Below are positions 5,351 to 11,852 of a stretch of DNA of 11,852 bases, one piece after another. The stretch spans positions 3,993 through 15,844 of the forward strand of contig DOZP01000297.1 of assembly GCA_003517945.1 (NCBI GenBank). Direction: 5' to 3'. The notes below the pieces were generated by a model. It saw only the letters and a program-made list of their open reading frames with translations, was not told the origin of the DNA and did not search any database. Position numbers and translations under genes: made by a program. The stretch's first letter is position 1. Each line of letters starts with the position of its first letter. This DNA comes from Porphyromonadaceae bacterium. Lineage in GTDB: Bacteria > Bacteroidota > Bacteroidia > Bacteroidales > Tannerellaceae.

Positions 5351-6658
5351 TTACAAAATTCTATGCTTCCATTTATCCATTCGTAGCCACCATTGCGACA
5401 GGACAAGCAACATTAGAACATAGAGTTGTTCGGAAGTCCAGTACATTGCGAGCGGGATTTCAGGAGAACGCGACAGGGCGAACAGGTAGGTCAGGTAGAG
5501 GACGATGTTCGCCATTTGGATGACAAACGCGACCCGCGTGTTGCCTGTGCCGATCACCGTGTTGCACCAGGTATATGCCGGGCCGGAGATCAGGAAGGTG
5601 GAGAGCATTACGCAGAAAGGCGCGAATGCCGTCTCAATCACCGCCGCATCGTTCGTAAACAGTCGCAGAAGAGAGCCAGAAAGTACAAAAGCAAGTATGA
5701 TAAGCGGCAGTCCCAGCGCATAATTGAGTGCGATAACCCGACGTCCGGTCGGCATTACCTCCGCCGCCCGTCCCGAACCGATGAGGTTGCCGGTCAGCGA
5801 GATCATCGTCGTGGCGAACGAGTTGACGATCACAAAAAAGATCATCGAAATACTTCGCACCACATTGGCGGCGGCAAGTTGGATTTCGCCCAAATGTTCG
5901 ATGGCTACAAAGAACAGGAACCACGGCGCCAGACAGAAAAACTGCCGTACCATCGTCCAGATCGACACGCCAAGCAAGTGGAGTGATAGCCGGAGGTCTA
6001 AGACAGGGCGCATCCTTTCGACACGCCACCGCATATAGACCACCATAAACCCAAGGCCGACGAGTTCGGCTATCGACGACCCCATTGCCGCCCCGCCGAT
6101 CCCCAATGCCGGGCATCCACCCCGGCCGAAGATCAGCAGGTAATTGCACACCACGTTGCACACCACCATTACGATTGCATTGGTGGTGAGAATTTTCGTG
6201 CGTGTTGTTCCGACGAAAAACGCCCGGATCGCCAGCAGCGGAAATGCGAACAGGTAACTGTAATCGCGCCATCCGATGTACTCGACAGTCGCCCGCCAGA
6301 CCTCGTCCGACGAGACAACCAACCGCAGTAGCGCAGGTGAGAATAATTTCGACAATATAAAAATGACGACAGCAAAGGCTGATAAAAAGTAAAGCCCTTG
6401 AAAGAATACCCTGCCGACTTCATCGTTTCGTCCCTCGCCGTTGCGCCGGGCGATGACGACCTGCGTGCCGAGACTGAACCCGAAGCCGAGCATATAAATG
6501 GCTATATAATACATCGTGGCGATGGCCGATGCGCCCAATTCGATGTGGCCGACGCGACCGAGGAAAATGGAATCAGTGAGATTGATTAGTTGTTCCATCA
6601 AGAGGCTCACCATCACAGGCAGGTTGATGAGCCAGATTTGTTTGTATGTATATTTCAT
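5351..6658 (-). CDS. MATE-family multidrug/organic-cation exporter
   Basis: A 435-residue inner-membrane antiporter of the multidrug and toxin extrusion family, usually twelve helices and driven by Na+ or H+. It starts MKYTYKQIWLINLPVMVSLLMEQLINLTDSIFLGRVG, the typical first helix with the conserved PVM...TDSIFLGR signature (Asp29). Further family-like stretches are GFGFSLGTQVVIARRNGEG, the Arg-rich loop before GLPLI at about 310-330, and PAYTWCNTVIGTGNTR in the C-terminal half. Length is normal and the frame intact. Substrate cannot be told from sequence. The DNA is clearly richer in G+C than the genes on either side, with many GCC, CGC and CTG codons, which suggests transfer from a higher-GC relative. 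The upstream region (6659-6901) looks like a long structured leader. The stop lies 95 bases before the HTH gene of the next same-strand cluster; no terminator was seen between them. Confidence 0.93.
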   Translation of the reverse strand: MKYTYKQIWLINLPVMVSLLMEQLINLTDSIFLGRVGHIELGASAIATMYYIAIYMLGFGFSLGTQVVIARRNGEGRNDEVGRVFFQGLYFLSAFAVVIFILSKLFSPALLRLVVSSDEVWRATVEYIGWRDYSYLFAFPLLAIRAFFVGTTRTKILTTNAIVMVVCNVVCNYLLIFGRGGCPALGIGGAAMGSSIAELVGLGFMVVYMRWRVERMRPVLDLRLSLHLLGVSIWTMVRQFFCLAPWFLFFVAIEHLGEIQLAAANVVRSISMIFFVIVNSFATTMISLTGNLIGSGRAAEVMPTGRRVIALNYALGLPLIILAFVLSGSLLRLFTNDAAVIETAFAPFCVMLSTFLISGPAYTWCNTVIGTGNTRVAFVIQMANIVLYLTYLFALSRSPEIPLAMYWTSEQLYVLMLLVLSQWWLRMDKWKHRIL

Positions 6659-6674
6659 TGTTTTATGAAGTAGC

Positions 6675-6719
6675 TCGTTTGCACGTCAGCATCCATGAGG
6701 GAAAATCTCACGCAAACGA
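6675..6719 (-). promoter_or_regulatory. Hairpin next to the MATE start codon
   Basis: TCGTTTGC (6675-6682) and GCAAACGA (6712-6719) are perfect 8-bp inverted complements over a 29-base loop that holds an inner TGAG/CTCA pairing (6696-6699 with 6707-6710). On the MATE transcript the stem ends about 16 bases before the ATG at 6658, where it could limit ribosome access. The role is inferred from position. Confidence 0.4.
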
Positions 6720-6742
6720 ATAATAATAAAATAGATTGATTA

Positions 6743-6854
6743 AACTCTGTTTTCAGAAACGGACGTCGGGGCAACCAAAGGAACACGCACACCGAACCGA
6801 TGCCGGAGAGAAATTCCCCGACAAGCCTGGAGCCTGATAGTTATATACAGAGTT
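6743..6854 (-). ncRNA. Candidate structured leader RNA of the MATE gene
   Basis: Two nested perfect inverted repeats define a compact element of 112 bases. The outer stem is AACTCTGT (6743-6750) with ACAGAGTT (6847-6854). The inner stem is GTCGGGG (6765-6771) with CCCCGAC (6816-6822), and a further GGCA/TGCC pairing (6770-6773 with 6801-6804) is possible. An exact -7 element on the minus strand at 6901-6894 would place the element early in the MATE transcript. Read on the plus strand, parts faintly resemble riboswitch cores: a GGAGAG-AAAT-CCCC and CCTGAT order as in the THI box, and AAGCCTGGAGCC as in the B12 box. Key conserved bases of both are missing, so I assign no class. The strand is uncertain. 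Confidence 0.35.
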
Positions 6855-6893
6855 GACACTTCATAAGATACAAAATAGACTGAATTATGAATG

Positions 6894-6923
6894 CAAAGAT
6901 AGCATTATTATCACAAACGCAAC
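6894..6923 (-). promoter_or_regulatory. Probable promoter of the MATE gene
   Basis: On the minus strand TATCTTTG (6901-6894) is an exact -7 element. GTTG (6923-6920), 18 bases upstream, is a near match to the -33 TTTG. It would yield a leader of about 230 bases before the ATG at 6658, containing the nested repeats and the start-proximal hairpin. Confidence 0.5.
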
Positions 6924-6958
6924 CATTCGCCGGTATTTTTTACCTTGCATAAAATCAC

Positions 6959-6966
6959 TACCTTTA
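6959..6966 (+). promoter_or_regulatory. -7 element of the DUF5916 gene
   Basis: TACCTTTA differs from TAnnTTTG at one base and lies 50 bases upstream of the ATG at 7017; the -33 region (ATTT at 6935-6938) is weak. Because it is downstream of the possible ATG-like start at 6945, it supports the later start, which also gives a proper signal peptide. Confidence 0.4.
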
Positions 6967-7016
6967 TGCGCCCAAACCGACAGAAGGAATGTAGCAGTTT
7001 ATTCATAACAGACAAT

Positions 7017-9680
7017 ATGAAATACCGATCGTTTTTTGTGACCTTATTGTTGTTTACCGGAGTTTATTGCCGGGCGCAACAGGATTCTATCGTACCGTTT
7101 GAAAACGCCTATAAGCGTATTTACCATATAACGAAAACAGCGAAAGAGGAAAAACCGGTGATGAACGGCCGTTTAGATGAAGACTTCTGGACAAACCAGG
7201 GGGAATGGTCCGACCGCTTTGTACAGATTATTCCCTACGAACGGAAAATACCGGACTCGCCAACCCGCGTGAAACTGCTTTACGATGATAAATATATCTA
7301 TGTCGGCGTATATTGTAAGGAAATCCGGCCGGATAAGTTGAATCGTTTTATCGGCAACAGGGATGATAACAGTATGGGTGACCTGATTAGCGTAGCCTTT
7401 GATACCTACCATGACTACCGGGCAGCTCCGGAGTTCAACCTCAACCTGGGCGGAAATAAAACCGACCTGATCGTAACCGACAAGCTGAATATCAATTTAA
7501 GCTGGAATGCCGTATGGGAGGGAAAGACGTATATCAACATGGAAGATTCCTGCTGGACGGCCGAGCTACGCATCCCGTTCAGCCAGCTCCGTTATAACCG
7601 AAGCGATGAGGGTGTTTGGGGATTGCATGTACGCCGAATCAGACGCCAGAACAATGAAGTCCAGAACTGGAGTATGATCCCGTTGAAAAACAATGGCCAT
7701 GTGTTTTCATTCGGCGAAATGCATGGAATGACCGATTTACCCAAACCCCGCGGAATCGAATTTTTACCTTATGTCATGGGAAAATACCGGAATGAGCCGA
7801 AGATCGCCGGCAGTCCCTATCAAAAAGGGAACAGTTGGGGCGGAAATGTCGGTTTAGACGCCAAATTCGCTCTTTCGGATTTTACGCTGGATCTGACTGT
7901 CAATCCCGATTATGGCCAGGTAGAGCTTGATCCTTCCGTGATGAATCTGACGGCTTACGAAACGTTTTACGACGAAAAACGCCCTTTTTTCTTAGAAGGA
8001 AAACACATTCTGGATTTCGCCAATGGCAGCGACATGATGTTTTACACCCGGCGTATCGGCGCCGCTCCGTCGTATACCCCGCAGGATATTGACAATACAA
8101 ACAGTTTTGCGGATAGGAAGGAAAATGTTCCGATTATAGGTGCCCTGAAACTGACGGGGACGAACAAACGGGGCGTAACAGTGGGTATGGTACAGAGCGT
8201 AACGGCCCGGTCATCCGCCAAAGTGACCCGTAACGGGACGGAAAATACGGAAACAGTGGAGCCATTGACAAATTACACGTTGGCCCGCGTGCAGAAAAAC
8301 TGGGAAGGAAACAGCCTGCTCGGCGGAATGGTCACATCGGTCAATCGTGCGTTAAATCAGCCTTATTTAGAAGATTTGATGGTTCGCAACGCTTTCACGG
8401 CGGGAATCGATTTCATTCAATATTTTAAAAACCGCCTCTATTATATTGACTTAAAGGGTATGTTCAGTTCCCTGAACGGAAGCAGGGAGGCAATGACTAT
8501 TTTGCAGACCAACCCGGTACATTATTACCAACGTGCATCTGCTTCCGGTTACCTGGGGGTAGATCCGAATCGTCGCTCCCTGAATGGAACCGGCGGGTAT
8601 GTAAAAGCCGGACGGAAGGGAAATGCCAAGTGGGCTTTTGCGGAAACATTCAGTTGGTCTTCTCCCGGTTTCGACCTGAATGATATGGGCTATATGAAAG
8701 AAACCGACAACCGGACGAATGAGACGGAAATAGTATACCGGCAGACGGATATTTGGAAGCAGTTCCGGTATAACGCTTTCACGCTCACCCAGAAAAATCA
8801 GTGGAATTACGGCGGAATTCCTTTTAGTAACGATGTGGCGCTTCGTTGGCAGAGTATGACTATGAACCGCTATGAAATGGACATAAAGGAGACTTTCGTT
8901 TGGAACCGCTTAGACAGCCGTATGCTTCGGGGAGGCCCCGACATGCGGTTGAATCCTTACTTCCAGACTTCGGCAAAGGTGAATACGGATAAATCCAAAT
9001 GGATGATGTTCATGTTGAAATATGAAGGCAATCATAACTTGGACGGATACAATCAATTCAATACATTGTCGCCCAGCCTGACATTCCGTATGGGCAATCA
9101 TGTATACTTATCGGGACAGATGGACTATGCTTGGAATACGGATCATACGCAATATATCGGAACGTTAAAATCGTCGCCCGGATCTGCCGGCCCTGCCGCT
9201 CCTTCCCTGACTTACCTGATGGGGCATATGGATCAGAAAACGTATGGGTTGACGATGCGTTTACAAGTAAATGTTACGCCGGATATGTCCATACAGTTTT
9301 ACGGTTCCCCGTTTACTTCGACCGCAAAATTCAGCGATTTTAAAGAAGCGGCGGATACGAAATCGCGTACGTATGACAAACGTTTCCATGTCTTTTCCGG
9401 AGAGGAGATCAGTTATTCGGACGACATGTACACGATCAAAAGCGCCGGAAAGGAAGTTTCGTTCGGAAATCCGGATTTCAGTTTTAATGAGTTCCGCTCC
9501 AACCTTGTGGCTCGCTGGGAATATTTACCGGGATCCACCTTGTATTTTGTCTGGGAATACCGGATGTCTAACCAGGATAACCGCTACGTAACCGGCTGGG
9601 GGAATAACCTGGATCGTATGTTCGGCCTTCCGGCCACCAATACTTTTATGCTAAAGATAAATTACTGGTTCGGTTTATAG
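7017..9680 (+). CDS. Outer-membrane CBM9-like/DUF5916 protein
   Basis: An 887-residue secreted protein. The chosen start gives a clear signal peptide, MKYRSFFVTLLLFTGVYCRA, with likely cleavage before QQDS. Residues about 45-215 form a CBM9/DOMON-like domain (PVMNGRLDEDFW at 47-58, VKLLYDDKYIYVGVYCKE). From about 245 on, the DUF5916 region predominates: GIEFLPYVMGKY, LDLTVNPDYGQVELDP, YETFYDEKRPFFLEG and FYTRRIG. Many alternating aromatic/polar strands and a C-terminal end NTFMLKINYWFGL suit an outer-membrane beta-barrel. Family members are common in Bacteroidetes and their substrate is not established; carbohydrate or other ligand binding is inferred from the N-terminal fold. The longer start at 6945 is rejected because it buries the signal peptide and overlaps promoter elements. 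It is divergent from MATE and 181 bases upstream of the oxidoreductase gene. Confidence 0.88.
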   Translation: MKYRSFFVTLLLFTGVYCRAQQDSIVPFENAYKRIYHITKTAKEEKPVMNGRLDEDFWTNQGEWSDRFVQIIPYERKIPDSPTRVKLLYDDKYIYVGVYCKEIRPDKLNRFIGNRDDNSMGDLISVAFDTYHDYRAAPEFNLNLGGNKTDLIVTDKLNINLSWNAVWEGKTYINMEDSCWTAELRIPFSQLRYNRSDEGVWGLHVRRIRRQNNEVQNWSMIPLKNNGHVFSFGEMHGMTDLPKPRGIEFLPYVMGKYRNEPKIAGSPYQKGNSWGGNVGLDAKFALSDFTLDLTVNPDYGQVELDPSVMNLTAYETFYDEKRPFFLEGKHILDFANGSDMMFYTRRIGAAPSYTPQDIDNTNSFADRKENVPIIGALKLTGTNKRGVTVGMVQSVTARSSAKVTRNGTENTETVEPLTNYTLARVQKNWEGNSLLGGMVTSVNRALNQPYLEDLMVRNAFTAGIDFIQYFKNRLYYIDLKGMFSSLNGSREAMTILQTNPVHYYQRASASGYLGVDPNRRSLNGTGGYVKAGRKGNAKWAFAETFSWSSPGFDLNDMGYMKETDNRTNETEIVYRQTDIWKQFRYNAFTLTQKNQWNYGGIPFSNDVALRWQSMTMNRYEMDIKETFVWNRLDSRMLRGGPDMRLNPYFQTSAKVNTDKSKWMMFMLKYEGNHNLDGYNQFNTLSPSLTFRMGNHVYLSGQMDYAWNTDHTQYIGTLKSSPGSAGPAAPSLTYLMGHMDQKTYGLTMRLQVNVTPDMSIQFYGSPFTSTAKFSDFKEAADTKSRTYDKRFHVFSGEEISYSDDMYTIKSAGKEVSFGNPDFSFNEFRSNLVARWEYLPGSTLYFVWEYRMSNQDNRYVTGWGNNLDRMFGLPATNTFMLKINYWFGL

Positions 9681-9767
9681 GTCAAGTCCATAAAGTCTAT
9701 TTCTCTGTCGTTACGCATTAGAAATCTCTAAACAAAAAAAATTGAATATTAAAAAAATTATTTATTT

Positions 9768-9799
9768 GCTTGGAAGAACAATTATTTCATGTACTTTTA
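9768..9799 (+). promoter_or_regulatory. Probable promoter of the FAD oxidoreductase gene
   Basis: TACTTTTA (9792-9799) is a one-mismatch -7 element. CTTG (9769-9772), 19 bases upstream, serves as -33, and a better TTTG at 9765-9768 is 23 bases away. The -7 box overlaps the inverted repeat that starts at 9795, and the ATG follows at 9862. Confidence 0.45.
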
Positions 9800-9821
9800 C
9801 GCTATATTAAAAAGCGTAAAA
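9795..9821. repeat. 9-bp inverted repeat over the oxidoreductase promoter
   Basis: TTTTACGCT (9795-9803) and AGCGTAAAA (9813-9821) are perfect inverted complements with a 9-base AT-rich spacer. It covers the -7 element and the expected transcription start, the usual place for a dimeric repressor site. It could instead form a hairpin at the very 5' end of the mRNA. Confidence 0.5.
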
Positions 9822-9861
9822 AATATCGCTTTCTGTTTCCAGGTTATTTAAATAGATATAA

Positions 9862-11328
9862 ATGAGGAAAATAGTTGTTGTCGGCGCAGGGATTTCAGGA
9901 TTGACCGCTGCAATTTATGCACAACGAAACGGTTTTGATGTCACCTTGTGCGAACAAAATAGTTTTGCAGGCGGAATGTGTACCGGGTGGAAGCGGAAAG
10001 GTTACTTATTTGAAGGTTCTTTACATTGTACCGGATCCAATCCTAAAACAGAATTGTACGGGATATGGAAAGACACAGGCGCCTTGAGCGAAGATGTGAA
10101 AATAAATTTGCCCGATATATTCCGTGTCGTGGAATGGGAGACTCAGATCCTCCATATATTTCAGGACATATCAAAAACAGTTGAGCATCTGATTGACGTT
10201 TCGCCGGATGACGAAAAACAACTCCGGCGTTTAGAAAATGATGTCAAAGCGTTCGCCCATTTGCAGATGCCGATTTTTGACATTAAAGGCGTCAAAACGC
10301 AACATCCGAAACGTATGACAATTAGCGGCTTGCTTAAAATGTTGCCGATGCTTCCCCAATTGGGAAGATTATTCAATGTGTCCTGTAAAAAATATCTTGA
10401 AAAATTTACACATCCCGGAATACGGAAATTGTTTCGTATCATACCTGATAATTATTCATCCATCAGCCTGATTGCCACGCTGTCCACATGGAATATGGGT
10501 GACGGTGGTTTCCCCGAAGGCGGTTCGATGGCTATGATCGGCAGGATGGTGAAAACTTTTGAAGACCTCGGCGGCAAATTACTATTGAAAACCAAGGTGA
10601 AAAAAGTTAACATTGAAAATGGAACCGTTGTAGGTATTGATCTTGCTAACGAGGCGCTTGCCGCCGACTCCGTGATCGTCACGCAGGAGACTATTGCGGC
10701 CATTGATCAATTGTTTGATGCGCCTTTAGATGATGAGTGGCTGACGGTTCTTCGCAATAAGACAGAACCTGTGGTCTGTACCTTTATCGGCGTGGGTATA
10801 CGGGCGGAAATTGCTCAAACGCCTATACCGACATGGGATCTTGAAGAACCAATCAGGTATGCCGGAAAGACTATAAAAGAAATAGGTTTTCATAATTATT
10901 CAGGCTTAGAAGGGTATGCGCCTCAGGGATGCACTACACTTACCACAACGTTTACGGGCGATACTTATCCTTTTTGGAAAAAGGCAAAAGAAGAAGGCCG
11001 GTATGAAGATGAAAAACGCAAACTTTCCGACCAGATTTGCCGTGTTATCTGTGATAAATATCCACAGGCGGAAGGCAATATAGAAGTAATTGATATAGCC
11101 ACTCCTCTGACCTACGAACGGTACACCGGAGCGTATCATGGTTCGTGGATGAGCATCACCGGTTTAGGTAAAAAAATGAGAACATACCCCGGCTTTTCAA
11201 AAAAAATAAGCGGACTGTATTTTGCCGGACACAGGCTTATGACCCCCGGAGGACTACCGGTGGCGTTATACAGTGGTCGTAAAGCAGCACAGATGATATG
11301 TCGCCAGTACAATGTGATGTTCAGGTAA
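9862..11328 (+). CDS. CrtI/phytoene-desaturase-like FAD oxidoreductase
   Basis: A 488-residue flavoprotein of the phytoene desaturase/carotenoid isomerase/retinol saturase superfamily (COG1233). The N-terminus is a Rossmann ADP-binding fold: VVVGAGISG (5-13) with GxGxxG, and Glu31 ending the second strand to hold the ribose. It is followed by GGMCTGWKRKGYLFEGSLH, the family's second conserved block. A middle GGFPEGGSMAMIGRMVKTFEDLGGKLLLKTKVKKV matches the substrate/FAD region, and the C-terminal GLYFAGHRLMTPGGLPVALYSGRKAA is the FAD-closing motif. It probably saturates or isomerises a polyene or related lipid in the membrane periphery. No phytoene synthase or other carotenoid gene is nearby, so a carotenoid role is not supported by context. 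It appears to be a single-gene unit under a promoter with an inverted repeat. Confidence 0.9.
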   Translation: MRKIVVVGAGISGLTAAIYAQRNGFDVTLCEQNSFAGGMCTGWKRKGYLFEGSLHCTGSNPKTELYGIWKDTGALSEDVKINLPDIFRVVEWETQILHIFQDISKTVEHLIDVSPDDEKQLRRLENDVKAFAHLQMPIFDIKGVKTQHPKRMTISGLLKMLPMLPQLGRLFNVSCKKYLEKFTHPGIRKLFRIIPDNYSSISLIATLSTWNMGDGGFPEGGSMAMIGRMVKTFEDLGGKLLLKTKVKKVNIENGTVVGIDLANEALAADSVIVTQETIAAIDQLFDAPLDDEWLTVLRNKTEPVVCTFIGVGIRAEIAQTPIPTWDLEEPIRYAGKTIKEIGFHNYSGLEGYAPQGCTTLTTTFTGDTYPFWKKAKEEGRYEDEKRKLSDQICRVICDKYPQAEGNIEVIDIATPLTYERYTGAYHGSWMSITGLGKKMRTYPGFSKKISGLYFAGHRLMTPGGLPVALYSGRKAAQMICRQYNVMFR

Positions 11329-11429
11329 ATAAAATAAACGCGTTATATGACAAAAGAAGACTGATGCTAATAATACAAACAGCTTTTTGAAAATGTATCA
11401 TCTTTGATTATTATGGCAAATAAGAGTGA

Positions 11430-11852
11430 CTAATTTGCTTCGATCGTGTGTTGTTCCTGCAGAAAGGTTTCTGCTTTTCCGATCGCTTCGTGTATATTGC
11501 TGCAAATATTACCGGCTCCTATCTTTTCGTCCATTTTGTTTTTTATGAGCACGGTACGTACTTTTTCATTTACTCCCGAAAGGATTATCTGAATGTTTTT
11601 CTTTGCGGACAGGCGGCAAAGGCTTTCCAGGTTATGCAGTCCGGTAGAATCCATGAACGGTACTTTCCGCATACGGATAATCCTGACTTTCGGTTTGTCA
11701 CCGAGTAGTTTCATGCATTCGTCGAACTTATTGGCTATCCCGAAGAAAAACGGGCCGTCTATTTCGTAGACTTCGACTCCTTCGGGGATAACCAGTACTT
11801 CGTTGTCGTGAGCCACTTCACTATCGTTTGATAAATTAATTTTATCAGTGGA
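11430..11852 (-). CDS. SulP-family anion transporter, C-terminal STAS domain (5' end outside window)
   Basis: The C-terminal 140 residues of a SulP sulfate/anion permease. The frame is open from base 11852 to the stop at 11430 and upstream of the GTG at 11816, so this is not a stand-alone small protein: the membrane domain lies beyond the window. The STAS domain is clear: VLVIPEGVEVYEIDGPFFFGIANKFDECM, strand VRIIRMRKVPFMDSTGLHNLE with the DST loop that is the phosphorylation/ligand spot in anti-sigma antagonists, then QIILSGVNEKVRTVLIKN. PEGVEVYEIDGPFFFG is highly typical of SulP rather than of SpoIIAA-like free STAS proteins. It ends convergent with the oxidoreductase gene, separated by about 100 AT-rich bases in which I see no clear terminator. 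Confidence 0.88.
   Translation of the reverse strand, partial: STDKINLSNDSEVAHDNEVLVIPEGVEVYEIDGPFFFGIANKFDECMKLLGDKPKVRIIRMRKVPFMDSTGLHNLESLCRLSAKKNIQIILSGVNEKVRTVLIKNKMDEKIGAGNICSNIHEAIGKAETFLQEQHTIEAN

Noticed and set aside
5426..5986. Long plus-strand ORFs opposite the MATE gene
   Set aside because: They are Arg/His/Asp-rich shadows of a GC-rich gene with clear MATE homology; no domain recognised.
6761..6854. True TPP or cobalamin riboswitch on the plus strand
   Set aside because: The order of a few motifs is suggestive, but CUGAGA reads CGGAGA, the conserved GGxUAAUxCC block is absent, and the B12-box match lacks the rest of the cobalamin core. The plus-strand -7 element for the downstream gene lies after the region.
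11448..11708. 86-codon plus-strand ORF
   Set aside because: Shadow of the STAS-coding frame.
11430..11816. Stand-alone 128-residue anti-sigma-factor antagonist
   Set aside because: The frame stays open upstream to the window end and the sequence is the SulP type of STAS domain, so it is the tail of a larger transporter.
1..11852. CRISPR array or insertion sequence
   Set aside because: No regularly spaced direct repeats and no transposase or terminal inverted repeats were seen.

Overview
The window looks like chromosomal DNA of a gut-type Bacteroidales bacterium (Bacteroides or Parabacteroides-like). The protein families fit this group: a DUF4143 ATPase, a DUF5916 outer-membrane protein and a DUF1016 nuclease. 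Several genes also carry the Bacteroidetes promoter pattern TTTG-N19-21-TAnnTTTG, and there is little sign of classical Shine-Dalgarno sites. The species cannot be fixed from the sequence alone.

Left part (1-1640): two dTDP-L-rhamnose genes on the minus strand, rfbC then rfbB. rfbB runs off the window. They stand divergent to a tRNA-Cys(GCA) that has its own consensus promoter and an intrinsic terminator.

Accessory part (1640-5330): a free-standing AAA ATPase with a DUF4143 C-terminus on the plus strand. Facing it is a compact minus-strand cluster of three genes: a small helix-turn-helix protein, a DUF1016/YhcG PD-(D/E)xK nuclease, and a membrane-anchored helical protein. An intrinsic terminator closes the cluster. 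This trio is the best candidate here for a poorly described system, possibly a defence or mobile-element module; that role is inferred from content only.

Middle part (5351-6945): a MATE-family exporter on the minus strand whose DNA is visibly richer in G+C than its neighbours. Its roughly 230-base upstream region holds two nested inverted repeats, then a hairpin next to the start codon, with a good promoter -7 element at the far end. It may be a structured regulatory leader.

Right part (6945-11852): on the plus strand, a secreted outer-membrane protein with a CBM9-like domain plus DUF5916, then a CrtI/phytoene-desaturase-like FAD oxidoreductase. The oxidoreductase has a 9-bp inverted repeat over its promoter. 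On the minus strand at the edge lies the C-terminal STAS domain of a SulP anion transporter, open to the window end.

Several starts were moved downstream of the longest possible ORF, because a promoter -7 element lies at or inside the long version or because the upstream part belongs to another gene. Functional links across the window are few. The clearest units are the rhamnose pair and the three-gene nuclease cluster.
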